Shown piece by piece: positions 1 through 9,265 of a stretch of 64,000 bases of DNA. The stretch is from Microbacterium commune (GTDB lineage: Bacteria; Actinomycetota; Actinomycetes; Actinomycetales; Microbacteriaceae). The notes beneath the pieces were generated by a model. The model worked only from the letters and a program-made list of their open reading frames with translations. It was not told where the DNA came from and did no database searches. How positions within the stretch are numbered: the stretch's first letter is position 1; each line of letters opens with the position of its first letter. A program made the translations under genes and the position numbers. The stretch spans positions 514,952-578,951 of the forward strand of contig NZ_JACSPX010000001.1 of the NCBI RefSeq assembly GCF_014836945.1, in the 5' to 3' direction.

Positions 1-1
1 C

Positions 2-928
2 CAGGCGCTGGGCGCCCTCGGACGCATCCAGGAGGTGCTCGATCTGCCGACCGAGACGCAGGACGACGAACCGGATGCCGTGGCGGCAGCCGCGCCCGTG
101 GTCGGCGCCCCCGCGATCGAGTTCCGCGACGTGCGCTTTCGCTACCCTGATGCCGTCATCGCCGCCCGGGAGGCGGCCGCCAAGGAGGCTCAGTTCCTGC
201 TCGCCGACGCGCACCTCGAGCGCGCGTCCGACGGCATCCCGATCGACCGGGATGTGCTGAAGGGGGTCTCGTTCGCCGTGCCGCGCGGCGCGCGCGTGGC
301 GCTGGTCGGGCCGAGCGGCGCCGGCAAGAGCACCATCCTCTCGCTCATCGAGCGCTTCTACGACCCGACCGGTGGGTCGATCCGCCTCGCCGGACACGAC
401 GTGCGCACGTACCCGCGTGAGCAGCTGCGCGCCCAGTTCGGCTACGTCGAGCAGGACGCGCCGACGCTCGCCGGCACGCTGGGCGAGAACCTGCGTCTCG
501 CGGCACCGGATGCCTCGGACGCCGACTGCGAGCGCGTGCTGCGCTCGGTCAACCTCGGCGACGTGCTCGAGCGCAGCCCGCTGGGGCTGGATGCCCCGGT
601 CGGCGAGGACGGCGTGATGCTCTCGGGCGGTGAGCGTCAGCGCCTCGCCATCGCGCGCGCTCTGCTGACCGAGGCGCCGATCCTGCTGCTCGACGAGTCG
701 ACCTCGTCGCTCGACGGCGTCAACGAGCAGCGCATGCGCGAGGCCATCGACGCGGCCGCCGCCGACCGCACACTGCTGGTGATCGCGCACCGGCTGTCGA
801 CCGTGGTCGACAGCGACCTGATCGTGGTGCTGCAGAACGGCGTGGTGGTCGGGCAGGGCACGCACGCCGAGCTCATCGAGTCCACGCCGCTGTACCGCGA
901 CCTCGCACGGCACCAGCTGCTGGTCTGA
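2..928 (+). CDS. ABC transporter, ATP-binding domain (5' truncated by window)
   Basis: C-terminal nucleotide-binding part of an ABC exporter. The frame is open to the first base, so the true start and the membrane domain lie upstream. Visible motifs in order are Walker A GPSGAGKST (near base 308), signature LSGGERQRLAIARA (near 622), Walker B ILLLDEST and the switch histidine in VIAHRLST. An Ala/Glu-rich insertion of about 30 residues sits between the first beta strands and the Walker A loop. The arrangement fits the half-transporter type in which the membrane domain is fused N-terminally. Substrate cannot be told from this part. Confidence 0.9.
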   Translation, partial: QALGALGRIQEVLDLPTETQDDEPDAVAAAAPVVGAPAIEFRDVRFRYPDAVIAAREAAAKEAQFLLADAHLERASDGIPIDRDVLKGVSFAVPRGARVALVGPSGAGKSTILSLIERFYDPTGGSIRLAGHDVRTYPREQLRAQFGYVEQDAPTLAGTLGENLRLAAPDASDADCERVLRSVNLGDVLERSPLGLDAPVGEDGVMLSGGERQRLAIARALLTEAPILLLDESTSSLDGVNEQRMREAIDAAAADRTLLVIAHRLSTVVDSDLIVVLQNGVVVGQGTHAELIESTPLYRDLARHQLLV

Positions 929-1050
929 CCGGGGGGCCGACCGGCATCCGGGCTGTCGGACGGGTCAGCGGCGGCCGGCGAGTCGCACCCGTCGGGCGGT
1001 GTGCACGCGGCGACGACGCCGACTGGTCCGAAGGGCCCGACCGATCCGGC

Positions 1051-2475
1051 TCAGCCGCCGAGGACGTCGACCTGCACGCCGTCCTTACCCGCGCGCTTCG
1101 CACGGTACATCGCCGCATCCGCCGCGGCGACGACGTCCTCAGCGGAGGGAGGGACGCGGCCGACGTCCGCGCGCCAGTGCACCGCGCCCACGCTGGCCGA
1201 CAGCGGCGAACCCGCCGCTGGACCGTCGAGCGGCTCGCGCACGACGCTGCGTACCCGCTCGGCGAACCTCGTCGTCTCGGCGTCGTCCATGCCGGACGCG
1301 GTGATGAGGAACTCGTCCCCGCCGAGCCTGGCGACCGTGTCGCCCACGCGGCACACGCGCCGCAAACGATCGGCGACGATGCGCAGCACCTCGTCGCCCA
1401 CTCCGTGCCCGAGACGATCGTTGATGCCCTTGAAGCCGTCGAGGTCGAGGAAGAGCACCGCGCACGGGACGCCGTCATGCTCGGTGCGCTCGAGGATGCG
1501 CTGCAGCCTCTGCTCGAAGAGGACCCGGTTCGGCAGCCCGGTGAGGCTGTCGTGCAGAGCGTGATGCTGCAGCTGGTCGCGCAGCCGCAGGTGATCGACC
1601 ACCCGTTCGGCCTGAGCCGCCAGCGCACGCAGCGATTCGAGCTCGTCCGCCTCGAGGGAGCGTGCCCGCCGGAACCAGCAGTGGATCTCGCCGAGCACGA
1701 CCGTTCGCTCGCCCATCGTGCGGACGATCGGCGTCGTCACCAGCGCCTCGATGCCGGACGCCTGCAGCGCAGCCGCGTCCTGCGGGGCCGCCAGCGCGAT
1801 CTGCTCGACGTCCCGGCACACGAGCTGCTGCGCGGAAGCCGCAGGCCGCGCGTCGAGCAGCACTCCCGGTGGGTGATCGCCCCATCGACGCACCTCGGCG
1901 CCCGCCTGCCCTGAGGTGTGCACGAGGCGAACCGCCGTCCACGCTGTGGACATCGCCCGGCTCGCCGCACTCACGAGGGTCTCGCCCAGGTCGTCCAGTC
2001 CGTTCGCGACGGCGAGCGCGCTCGTGGCATCCTGCAGCAGCACCAGCCTGCGATGCGCGAGCTCGGTCTCGCGCCGTGCCGCCACGAGCTCCTTCTCGAA
2101 CGCGGCGCGCGCCGTCGTCTCGACGGCGGCGACGTAGGCGACGGACCTGCCGTCGACGTGCCGCAGCTCGGCGTTCACGAGCGCCGCTCGACGCTCGCCG
2201 GCGCCGTCGCGGATCTCGAGCATGACCTCGCGCAGCCGCCCCCGCTCCAGGAGACGCGGAATCACCTGCGTCTCGTACAGCATGCGCGATGCGGCGGTCA
2301 GCCACTCCACGATGTTGCGTCCGCGCAGGCCGTCGCCGCCATCCGGGCCGCCCTCGCCCAGCCACACCTGCATCCCGGCGTTGTGGGCCAGGATGGTGCC
2401 GTCCACGCCCAGTGTGAACACGGCGACCGGCGTGTGCTCGAGCAGGTCCAGCGATTCCGCCGTGGCGTCGCTCAC
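1051..2475 (-). CDS. PAS-GAF-GGDEF diguanylate cyclase
   Basis: Predicted cytosolic enzyme making cyclic di-GMP from GTP, 474 aa. The N-terminal ~120 residues look like a PAS sensor (TPVAVFTLGVDGTILAHN), the middle is GAF-like, and the C-terminus is a GGDEF domain with an intact GGDEF motif near residues 385-389. An RxxD product-inhibition site (RVGD) lies five residues before the motif. The chosen GTG start at 2475 overlaps the stop of the upstream hydrolase gene (GTGA), which implies translational coupling. The longer open frame upstream overlaps the hydrolase and is not used. Coupling to an RsbQ-like hydrolase suggests that the PAS domain receives the hydrolase signal. Active cyclase is likely; the ligand is unknown. 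Confidence 0.9.
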   Translation of the reverse strand: MSDATAESLDLLEHTPVAVFTLGVDGTILAHNAGMQVWLGEGGPDGGDGLRGRNIVEWLTAASRMLYETQVIPRLLERGRLREVMLEIRDGAGERRAALVNAELRHVDGRSVAYVAAVETTARAAFEKELVAARRETELAHRRLVLLQDATSALAVANGLDDLGETLVSAASRAMSTAWTAVRLVHTSGQAGAEVRRWGDHPPGVLLDARPAASAQQLVCRDVEQIALAAPQDAAALQASGIEALVTTPIVRTMGERTVVLGEIHCWFRRARSLEADELESLRALAAQAERVVDHLRLRDQLQHHALHDSLTGLPNRVLFEQRLQRILERTEHDGVPCAVLFLDLDGFKGINDRLGHGVGDEVLRIVADRLRRVCRVGDTVARLGGDEFLITASGMDDAETTRFAERVRSVVREPLDGPAAGSPLSASVGAVHWRADVGRVPPSAEDVVAAADAAMYRAKRAGKDGVQVDVLGG

Positions 2476-3320
2476 AGCGCGTGTCTGATCTGGTCCGCCA
2501 CGAGCTCGTGATCGGTCAGATGCACGAAGTGTCCGGCGGAGTCCAGCTGCACCAGATCGCACGACGGGATGCGCGCCTGCACGTACGCGCCGATGTGCGG
2601 CGGGCAGATGATGTCGCCGACCGACTGCAGCACGGTCGTCGGCACGGGGATGTCGCCCAGCCGGTGACGCACATCGCTGAAGAAGACGACGCGGGCGAAG
2701 TGGGTCGCGACCTCGTGGGCGGTGGTGGCGAACAGATCCCGCACCCGGTCTGTCACCTGGGGCAGGTCTTCGCGCGCGGTGACGGCGGGCGCCAGCGACG
2801 CCGCCCACCCGGGCTGGTTCGCCTCGATGGCGGCGAGCAGATCGAGCACATCCTGACGGTCGAAGCCCCCGATGTAGTCGCCGTCGTTCACGTAGCGCGG
2901 CGAGGGGCAGAGCATGATCAGCTGCGAGAACAGGTCGGGCCGGCGGATGGACGCGAGCGCGCCGATCATGCCGCTGACGGAATGCCCGACGAACACCACG
3001 TCACGGGCATCCACCGCCTCGATCACCTCGATGAGGTCGTCGGCATACCCGTCGAGCGAGTCGTATCGCCGCTGGTCGTAGGCCGAGAGGTCGGATCGCC
3101 CCGATCCCACATAGTCGAACAGCACGACACGGTGGTCGTCGACGAAACGGTCGGCAGCCGCTCGCCAGGTGGTCTGATCGGTGCCGTACCCGTGCCCGAA
3201 CACCATGACCGGACCGGCCTCCCTGCCGAGGATCGTCACGGCGTTGCGCCGGAGGACGTCGTCGTGCGCGCGATCCGCGGCGGGTGCGTGCTCTGCAGTG
3301 CGGGCGCTGGCTTGCGTCAC
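2472..3320 (-). CDS. RsbQ-like alpha/beta hydrolase
   Basis: 282 aa. Strong resemblance to RsbQ of Bacillus (stretches such as FDYVGSGRSDL, VGHSVSGMIG, ASIRRPDLFSQL), a family related to KAI2/D14 hydrolase receptors. The catalytic triad is visible: Ser in GHSVSG (about residue 114), Asp in VGDIICP (about 236), His in SAGHFVHL (about 264). The GTG start at 3320 follows an AGGAGG ribosome site, so the longer open frame overlapping PEPCK is rejected. It ends inside the start of the PAS-GGDEF gene. In Bacillus RsbQ works with the PAS phosphatase RsbP in energy-stress signalling; here the partner output is a diguanylate cyclase, so a signalling role is inferred rather than bulk hydrolysis. Confidence 0.9.
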   Translation of the reverse strand: MTQASARTAEHAPAADRAHDDVLRRNAVTILGREAGPVMVFGHGYGTDQTTWRAAADRFVDDHRVVLFDYVGSGRSDLSAYDQRRYDSLDGYADDLIEVIEAVDARDVVFVGHSVSGMIGALASIRRPDLFSQLIMLCPSPRYVNDGDYIGGFDRQDVLDLLAAIEANQPGWAASLAPAVTAREDLPQVTDRVRDLFATTAHEVATHFARVVFFSDVRHRLGDIPVPTTVLQSVGDIICPPHIGAYVQARIPSCDLVQLDSAGHFVHLTDHELVADQIRHAL

Positions 3321-3372
3321 GTGGCCTCCTCGGGGCTCACGCCCGAGACTACCGAAGAAGTCGAGCGACCCG

Positions 3373-5244
3373 TCACCGAGCGGCGTCGAGCCGGTACCGC
3401 AGCGCCTCCAGTTCGCTGCGCAGGGCCGCCGGCAGCGCGTCGCCGAACATGGCGTAGAACTCCTCGGTGGAGTCCGCCTCCGCGAGCCACGCGTCGATGT
3501 CGACGTCGAAGAGCTCGTCGAGGTCGGCCTCGGCGATCTCCAATCCGTCGAGGTTGAGATCCTCACGTCGCGGCAGGCGACCGATCGGGCTGTCGACGGC
3601 CACGACCTCACCGGAGATGCGACGGATGATCCAGTCGATCACGCGCGAGTTGTCGCCGAAGCCCGGCCACAGGAAGCGGCCGTCATCACCGCGACGGAAC
3701 CAGTTCACCTGGAAGATGCGCGGTGCACGATCGAAGCGCAGCGAACGGCCCACCTTGAGCCAGTGCGCGAAGTAGTCGCCCATGTTGTACCCGCAGAACG
3801 GCAGCATCGCGAACGGGTCGCGGCGCAGCTCGCCGAGGGTGCCCTCGGCGGCGGCGGTGCGCTCCGACGAGATGGTCGAGCCGATGAAGACCCCGTGGCT
3901 CCAGTCGGTCGCCTCGACGACCAGCGGCACGTTGCTCGCGCGGCGACCACCGAAGAGGATCACGTCGAGGGGCACGCCCTCGGGGTTCTCCCAGTCGTCG
4001 GCGATCTGCGGGCACTGGGCCGCCGACACCGTGAAGCGCGAGTTCGGGTGCGCGGCCGGCTCGTCCGAGTCGGGAGTCCACGGCCTGCCCTGCCAGTCGG
4101 TGAGTCGTGCGGGCGGGGTGTCGGTGAGCCCCTCCCACCACACGTCTCCGTCGGGCCGCAGGGCGACGTTGGTGAAGATGGTGTTGCCCCAGAGCGTCTC
4201 GACCGCGGTGACGTTGGTGGACTCCCCCGTTCCGGGAGCGACGCCGAAGAACCCGGCTTCGGGGTTCATGGCGTACATCCGGCCGTCTTCGCCGGGTCGG
4301 ATCCAGACGATGTCGTCTCCGAGCGTCTCGACCGACCATCCAGGGATGGTCGGACGCAGCATGGCGAGGTTGGTCTTGCCGCAGGCCGACGGGAAGGCTG
4401 CGGCGATGTGGTGCGCCCTGCCCTTCGGGTCGGTCACGCGGATGAGCAGCATGTGCTCGGCGAGCCAGCCCTCATCGCGCGCGATGACCGAGGCGATGCG
4501 CAGGGCGAAGCACTTCTTCGCGAGGATCGCGTTGCCGCCGTAACCCGAGCCGTAGGAGTAGACCTCGAGCGTCTCGGGGAAGTGCACGACGTACTTCTCG
4601 TCGTTGCACGGCCACGGCACGTCGGCCTGGCCAGGCTCGAGCGGGGCGCCGACCGAATGGACCGTCTTGACCCACGGGGCGCCCTCGGCGATCTGGCGGG
4701 TGACCGCGTCGCCGACGCGGGTCATGATGCCGATGGATGCCACCGCGTAGGCGCTGTCGGTGACCTGCACCCCGATGTGCGAGAGCGGACCGCCCACCGG
4801 GCCCATCGAGAACGGGACGACGTACATCGTACGACCGCGCATCGACCCCTGGAACAGCCCGTCGAGGGTCTCGCGCATGGCCGTGGGATCAGCCCAGTTG
4901 TTCGTGGGGCCGGCGTCGCGCTCGCGCTCCGAGGCGATGAACGTGCGCCCCTCGGTCCGCGCCACGTCGCTCGGGTGCGAGCGCGCCAGGTACGATCCGG
5001 GCCGCCATTCGGGGTTGAGCTTGATCAGCTTGCCCTCGCCGACGAGCCCGCGCAGCAGGGCATCGTTCTCGGCACGGGATCCGTCGACCCAGTGCACCCG
5101 CGCCGGCTGGGTGAGCGCGGCGATGCCGTCGACCCACGCGCGCAGCTCTGCCATCGCCGGGGTGTCGTACGCGGGCACGTCACCGGTGCCCCGCGCAGGT
5201 GCGACGGCGTCGATGCGGGTCGTGAACGTGTCGGCGAGTGCCAT
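3373..5244 (-). CDS. pckG: Phosphoenolpyruvate carboxykinase (GTP)
   Basis: 623 aa, the usual length for GTP-dependent PEPCK. It converts oxaloacetate and GTP to phosphoenolpyruvate, the entry step of gluconeogenesis. Visible motifs are the kinase-1 loop FPSACGKTN (residues about 284-292, with the reactive Cys) and kinase-2 GDDIVWIR (about 309-316), plus the FGGRR segment. The ATG at 5244 is preceded by AAGGAG six bases upstream. It is divergent from a RamB-like regulator across about 110 bp, so regulation by that protein is likely. The next gene on the same strand begins 53 bp downstream and is probably separate. Confidence 0.97.
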   Translation of the reverse strand: MALADTFTTRIDAVAPARGTGDVPAYDTPAMAELRAWVDGIAALTQPARVHWVDGSRAENDALLRGLVGEGKLIKLNPEWRPGSYLARSHPSDVARTEGRTFIASERERDAGPTNNWADPTAMRETLDGLFQGSMRGRTMYVVPFSMGPVGGPLSHIGVQVTDSAYAVASIGIMTRVGDAVTRQIAEGAPWVKTVHSVGAPLEPGQADVPWPCNDEKYVVHFPETLEVYSYGSGYGGNAILAKKCFALRIASVIARDEGWLAEHMLLIRVTDPKGRAHHIAAAFPSACGKTNLAMLRPTIPGWSVETLGDDIVWIRPGEDGRMYAMNPEAGFFGVAPGTGESTNVTAVETLWGNTIFTNVALRPDGDVWWEGLTDTPPARLTDWQGRPWTPDSDEPAAHPNSRFTVSAAQCPQIADDWENPEGVPLDVILFGGRRASNVPLVVEATDWSHGVFIGSTISSERTAAAEGTLGELRRDPFAMLPFCGYNMGDYFAHWLKVGRSLRFDRAPRIFQVNWFRRGDDGRFLWPGFGDNSRVIDWIIRRISGEVVAVDSPIGRLPRREDLNLDGLEIAEADLDELFDVDIDAWLAEADSTEEFYAMFGDALPAALRSELEALRYRLDAAR

Positions 5245-5313
5245 GGGAGCTCCTTCAAGCTGGTGCGGTATGCCCATCCTCCGGCAGGTTTTGCCGTGCT
5301 TGACGCCGACCGA

Positions 5314-5346
5314 CGTTGAAAGAACGTTGCTTTTTTCGGATATGCT
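5314..5346. promoter_or_regulatory. Divergent control region of pckG and ramB-like gene
   Basis: TATGCT at 5341-5346 stands six bases before the ramB-like ATG (leaderless layout). Overlapping it is an imperfect inverted repeat around AACGTT (GAAAG-AACGTT-GCTTT, 5319-5333) and a direct repeat ACGTTG (5313-5318 and 5324-5329). This is a reasonable candidate operator for autoregulation and for control of PEPCK. Inference only. Confidence 0.5.
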
Positions 5347-5352
5347 CAAGGA

Positions 5353-6795
5353 ATGGCGACCAGCGGACTCGAACTCAGCACCCTCGGACACCGCATCCGA
5401 CACCACCGCGCGGCCCGGAATCTCACCCTCGACGACCTGGGCGCGAAGGTCGGCATCGCCGGGTCCCAGCTGAGCCTCATCGAGAACGGCAAGCGCGAGC
5501 CGAAGCTGTCCCTGCTGCAGGCCATCGCCGAGGCGTGCGGCACCGACGTCGCCGATCTCATCTCGGGAGAGCCGCCGAACCGTCGTGCGGCGCTCGAGAT
5601 CGAGCTCGAACGCGCGCAGTCCAGCCCGATCTTCCGCCAGCTGGGCATCGCCGGGGTGCGCGTGTCGAAGACGATGACCGACGAGACCATCGAGGCGATC
5701 CTGGGCCTGCATCGCGAGCTGCACCGCCGCGAGACCGAGGCGATCGCCACGCCGGAGGAGGCGCGTCGCGCGAACACGGAGATGCGTCTCACGATGCGCG
5801 CGCGCGACAACTACCTTCCCGACATCGAGGCGCTCGCCGAGAAGCACCTCAAGGCGGCCGGTCACGTGTCCGGAGCGCTCACGCACCGCACTGTGACCCT
5901 GATGGCGGCGAAGCTCGGCTTCGAGCTCATCTACGCCGACGACCTTCCCCACTCCACCCGCTCGATCACCGACCTCGAGAACGGTCGGATCTACCTGCCG
6001 CCGGCGTCGATCCCCGGCGGGCACGGCCTGCGCTCGATGGCGCTGCAGGCGATGGCGCACCGCATCCTGGGGCACACTCCCCCGACCGACTACGCCGACT
6101 TCCTGCAGCAGCGACTGGAGATCAACTACTTCGCCGCGTGCTGCCTGATCCCCGAGACCGCAGGCGTCGCATTCCTGCAGCAGGCGAAGAAGGATCGCAA
6201 CCTCGCCGTCGAGGACTTCCGTGACGCGTTCGGTGTCACGCACGAGGCGGCCGGGATGCGCATGACCAACCTGATGACCCACCATCTCGACATGCGCCTG
6301 CACTTCCTGCGGGTGGACGAGAACGGCGCGATCACCCGGGTCTACGAGAACGACGACCTGCCGCTGCCGATGGACGTGACCGGCGCCGTAGAGGGACAGC
6401 CGGCCTGCCGCCGGTTCGGCGCGCGCGCGGCGTTCGAGCAGCGCAACCGCACCACCGAGCACTACCAGTACACCGACACCCCGGCCGGCACGTTCTGGTG
6501 CGCCACCCAGACCGGCTCGTCGACCGACGGCGGGTTCTCGGTCACCGTCGGCGTGCCGTTCGACGACGCGCGCTGGTGGCGCGGGCGCGAGACACAGCAC
6601 CGAGCGAAGTCGACCTGCCCCGACGAGTCGTGCTGCCGCCGGGCGGCGCCGACCGTCTCGCAGCGCTGGGAGGGTCGCGCGTGGCCGAGCGCCCGTGTGC
6701 ACACGCACATGTTCCGCCCGCTGCCGCGCGGCGCATTCCCCGGCGTCGACGACAGCGAGGTGTACTCGTTCCTCGACCGGCACGCCGGCGAGTGA
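5353..6795 (+). CDS. RamB-like XRE regulator with IrrE-like domain
   Basis: 480 aa. An N-terminal XRE helix-turn-helix (about residues 8-70: [20 protein letters not shown]...[13 protein letters not shown]) is followed by a central IrrE/ImmA-like region and a C-terminal DUF2083-type domain with a Cys-rich stretch (STCPDESCC). The layout is that of RamB of Corynebacterium and Mycobacterium, which controls acetate and glyoxylate metabolism. The metallopeptidase HExxH is replaced by HRILGH, so proteolysis is unlikely and a ligand-sensing role is more plausible. The gene lies between PEPCK and a GapB-type GAPDH, which suggests it controls gluconeogenesis. Its start is leaderless, with a -10 box six bases upstream. 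Confidence 0.85.
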   Translation: MATSGLELSTLGHRIRHHRAARNLTLDDLGAKVGIAGSQLSLIENGKREPKLSLLQAIAEACGTDVADLISGEPPNRRAALEIELERAQSSPIFRQLGIAGVRVSKTMTDETIEAILGLHRELHRRETEAIATPEEARRANTEMRLTMRARDNYLPDIEALAEKHLKAAGHVSGALTHRTVTLMAAKLGFELIYADDLPHSTRSITDLENGRIYLPPASIPGGHGLRSMALQAMAHRILGHTPPTDYADFLQQRLEINYFAACCLIPETAGVAFLQQAKKDRNLAVEDFRDAFGVTHEAAGMRMTNLMTHHLDMRLHFLRVDENGAITRVYENDDLPLPMDVTGAVEGQPACRRFGARAAFEQRNRTTEHYQYTDTPAGTFWCATQTGSSTDGGFSVTVGVPFDDARWWRGRETQHRAKSTCPDESCCRRAAPTVSQRWEGRAWPSARVHTHMFRPLPRGAFPGVDDSEVYSFLDRHAGE

Positions 6796-6813
6796 TGTGA
6801 GATCTGCTCGAGA

Positions 6814-8262
6814 TCAGGCGTGCAGGGTCACCTCGCGACGTGCAGGCAGCACGACCGGATGCGTTCCCGCCATCACCTCGAGCACGCGCACGACCTGGCA
6901 CGAGTACCCGTACTCGTTGTCGTACCAGACGTAGAGCACGACGTCGCGGTCATTCGCGATCGTCGCGAGTCCGTCGACGATGCCTGCCCGGTGCGAGCCG
7001 ACGAAGTCGGTGGAGACGACCTCGGGGCTCTCGACGTAGTCGATCTGCTGACGCAGCTTCGAGTGCAGCGACGCACGACGCAGGTAGTCGTTGAGCTCGT
7101 CCTTCGTGGCCGGGTTCTCGAGGGTCAGGTGCAGCACCGCGAGCGACACGTCGGGGGTGGGCACGCGGATGGCAGAGCCGGTGAGCTTGCCGGCGAGCTG
7201 CGGCAGGGCGCGGGAGACGGCCTTGGCTGCGCCGGTCTCGGTGATGACCATGTTCAGCACCGCCGAGCGCCCGCGGCGGTCGCCCTTGTGGAAGTTGTCG
7301 ATGAGGTTCTGGTCGTTGGTGAACGAGTGCACGGTCTCGACGTGGCCGCGCACGATGCCGTACGCCTCGTCGATCGCCGCCAGCATCGGCGTGATCGCAT
7401 TGGTCGTGCAGGAGGCGGCGGACAGGATGCGGTCGCCGGCCTCGATGGTGGAGTCGTTGATGCCGTGCACGATGTTCTTCAGCTCGCCCTTTCCGGGGGC
7501 GGTGAGCAGCACACGGGCGGCGCCGGTCGCCTGCAGATGACGGCTGAGCCCCTCCTCGTCGCGCCAGCGGCCGGTGTTGTCGACGATGATCGCGTCGTGG
7601 ATGCCGTACGCGGTGTAGTCGACGGTGGCGGGGTCGTCGGAGTAGATGACCTGGATGCGGTTGCCGTTGGCGATGATCTGCGAGTTCTCCTCGTCGACCG
7701 TGACCGTGCCGGCGAAGCGGCCGTGCACCGAGTCGCGCAGCAGAAGCGAGGCGCGCTTGACGATGTCGTTGTCGGAGCCACGACGCACCACGATCGCCCG
7801 CAGTCGCAGCCCGCTGCCGCCGCCGGTGTGCGCGATGATGATGCGGGCCAGCAGCCTGCCGATGCGGCCGAACCCGTAGAGCACCACGTCGACCGGCTCG
7901 GAGAGCTCGGCGCCGAGGGCCGGCGCGAGCGTGCTGCGCAGGTACTCGTCGAGGTCTCCTCCGCTCTCGGCGTGCCCTTCGATCAGGCGCGCCACGTCCA
8001 GCGATGACGCGCCGGGGGCGAGCTCGCGCAGCGCCTCGAGCACGGCGAGCGTGTCGGTGAGGGCGATCTCGCGGTGACCGAGCTGAGCGACGCGCTGGTG
8101 CACCTCGAGGATGCCCGTCGTCGACAGTCCGAGCAGACGATGCCCGTGCAGCGAGGTCACGACGTCGCGCTCCCTGTTGAGTCCGCCGATGAGCGGGATC
8201 ATCCGCTCTGCCAGCTCTTCCTTGACCTTCCAGTCGTCGCGGTGTGTCACGACATCGTCCAT
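6814..8262 (-). CDS. gapB: Glyceraldehyde-3-phosphate dehydrogenase, GapB type
   Basis: 482 aa, clearly longer than the glycolytic GAPDH (about 335 aa) and matching the corynebacterial GapB type. An N-terminal extension of about 120 residues precedes the Rossmann motif GFGRIGR (130-136). The catalytic Cys is in SAASCTTNAITP (about 285), and the C-terminus has WYDNEYGYS. The GapB group works in the gluconeogenic direction with NADP preference in Corynebacterium; that is family knowledge, not shown here. ATG 8262 follows AAGGA. It ends 18 bp from the convergent regulator gene. Proximity to PEPCK supports the gluconeogenic role. Confidence 0.92.
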   Translation of the reverse strand: MDDVVTHRDDWKVKEELAERMIPLIGGLNRERDVVTSLHGHRLLGLSTTGILEVHQRVAQLGHREIALTDTLAVLEALRELAPGASSLDVARLIEGHAESGGDLDEYLRSTLAPALGAELSEPVDVVLYGFGRIGRLLARIIIAHTGGGSGLRLRAIVVRRGSDNDIVKRASLLLRDSVHGRFAGTVTVDEENSQIIANGNRIQVIYSDDPATVDYTAYGIHDAIIVDNTGRWRDEEGLSRHLQATGAARVLLTAPGKGELKNIVHGINDSTIEAGDRILSAASCTTNAITPMLAAIDEAYGIVRGHVETVHSFTNDQNLIDNFHKGDRRGRSAVLNMVITETGAAKAVSRALPQLAGKLTGSAIRVPTPDVSLAVLHLTLENPATKDELNDYLRRASLHSKLRQQIDYVESPEVVSTDFVGSHRAGIVDGLATIANDRDVVLYVWYDNEYGYSCQVVRVLEVMAGTHPVVLPARREVTLHA

Positions 8263-8390
8263 GTGCGTCCTTGCGTGATGCTCGAGCGCCACCGGGGTCG
8301 GGCGCTGCGGTGAGTGAGGGGGCGGTTCCGCCTCGACCAGGCTAGAGCGCGGCATGCGATGCGAGAGGACGATTCCGGTGTGCAGAATCC

Positions 8391-8401
8391 GACAGACTGT
8401 C
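8391..8401. promoter_or_regulatory. GACAGACTGTC palindrome between gapB and tauE-type gene
   Basis: Perfect 11-bp palindrome with one central base, lying in the divergent gap between gapB and the permease gene. The same palindrome (reverse complement form GACAGTCTGTC) occurs at 11829-11839 between the Lrp/AsnC gene and the bkd operon. Candidate operator. Confidence 0.5.
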
Positions 8402-8448
8402 TCCGAGCCATGAAACCGGATTCTTAACACGCGAACTGAGCTGCACCG

Positions 8449-9210
8449 ATGATCATGACCTTCTCTCCCCTCGACCTCGGCCTTCTCGCCCTCGCGGCTC
8501 TCGGAGCGGGTGTGATCAACACCGTCGTCGGCTCGGGCAGCCTGATCGTGTTCCCCACGCTTCTCGCGCTGGGGATGCCGCCGGTTCCCGCGAACATGGC
8601 GAACACCGTCGGGCTGGCGATCGGCAACGTCGGCGGGGTCGTCGGCTACCGCCGCGAGCTGCGCGGCCAGTGGCGTTCGCTCGTGCCGTTGATCGTGCTC
8701 ACGCTCATCGGCGCCGTGCTCGGCGCACTGGCGCTGCTTGCACTGCCGGCTGAGGTGTTCCGCCTCGTCGCGCCGGTGCTGATCGTCATCGGCTGCGCAC
8801 TGGTCGCCGTGCAGCCGCTGATGAACCGCCGCTCCCGCGGACCCCGATCGGGCGGTCTGTGGCCGCGCTGGCTGCGGCTGCCGCTGATCTTCGGCACCGG
8901 CGTCTACGGCGGGTACTTCGGTGCGGCGCAGGGCGTGCTGATCGTCGGCATCCTCGAGCTCACGACGGGTGAGGACCTGCAGCGCGTCAACGCGATGAAG
9001 AACGTGCTGCAGACGGTCGCCGGGGGCGTGGCGACGGTGATCTTCCTGTTCGCCGCTCCGCTGAACCCGGCGGCGGTGATCACCATCGCCATCGGCTCCC
9101 TGGCCGGCTCAGGTCTGGGGGCCATGATCGGCCGACGTCTGCCGGCCTGGCTGCTGCGCACTCTCATCATCGTCATCGGCGTCCTGGCCGTCTTCCTGCT
9201 GATCGGATGA
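8449..9210 (+). CDS. TauE/SafE family permease
   Basis: 253 aa integral membrane protein with about eight hydrophobic segments in the two-half TauE/SafE pattern (first half GAGVINTVVGSGSLIVFPTLL, second half GVYGGYFGAAQGVLIVGIL). The family exports sulfite, sulfoacetate or related organosulfonate products. ATG 8449 is used; a second in-frame ATG lies at 8455. No sulfur gene is nearby, so the substrate is open. It is divergent from gapB. Confidence 0.88.
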   Translation: MIMTFSPLDLGLLALAALGAGVINTVVGSGSLIVFPTLLALGMPPVPANMANTVGLAIGNVGGVVGYRRELRGQWRSLVPLIVLTLIGAVLGALALLALPAEVFRLVAPVLIVIGCALVAVQPLMNRRSRGPRSGGLWPRWLRLPLIFGTGVYGGYFGAAQGVLIVGILELTTGEDLQRVNAMKNVLQTVAGGVATVIFLFAAPLNPAAVITIAIGSLAGSGLGAMIGRRLPAWLLRTLIIVIGVLAVFLLIG

Positions 9211-9253
9211 CGGCGGCGCGGTGCTCGTCGCGGCTGCGCCAGCGCGGTCGGCC

Positions 9254-9259
9254 TAGGCT
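9254..9259 (+). promoter_or_regulatory. -10 box TAGGCT, leaderless amidase start
   Basis: TAGGCT ends six bases before the ATG at 9266, the same spacing seen before several other genes of this window. There is no Shine-Dalgarno sequence between, so a leaderless mRNA is inferred. Confidence 0.5.
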
Positions 9260-9265
9260 CGGGTC

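Noticed and set aside
3181..5319. Long plus-strand open frame opposite PEPCK (712 aa)
   Set aside because: Shadow of the GC-rich pckG gene; composition is His/Arg/Val-rich with no motif, and the opposite strand holds a clear enzyme.
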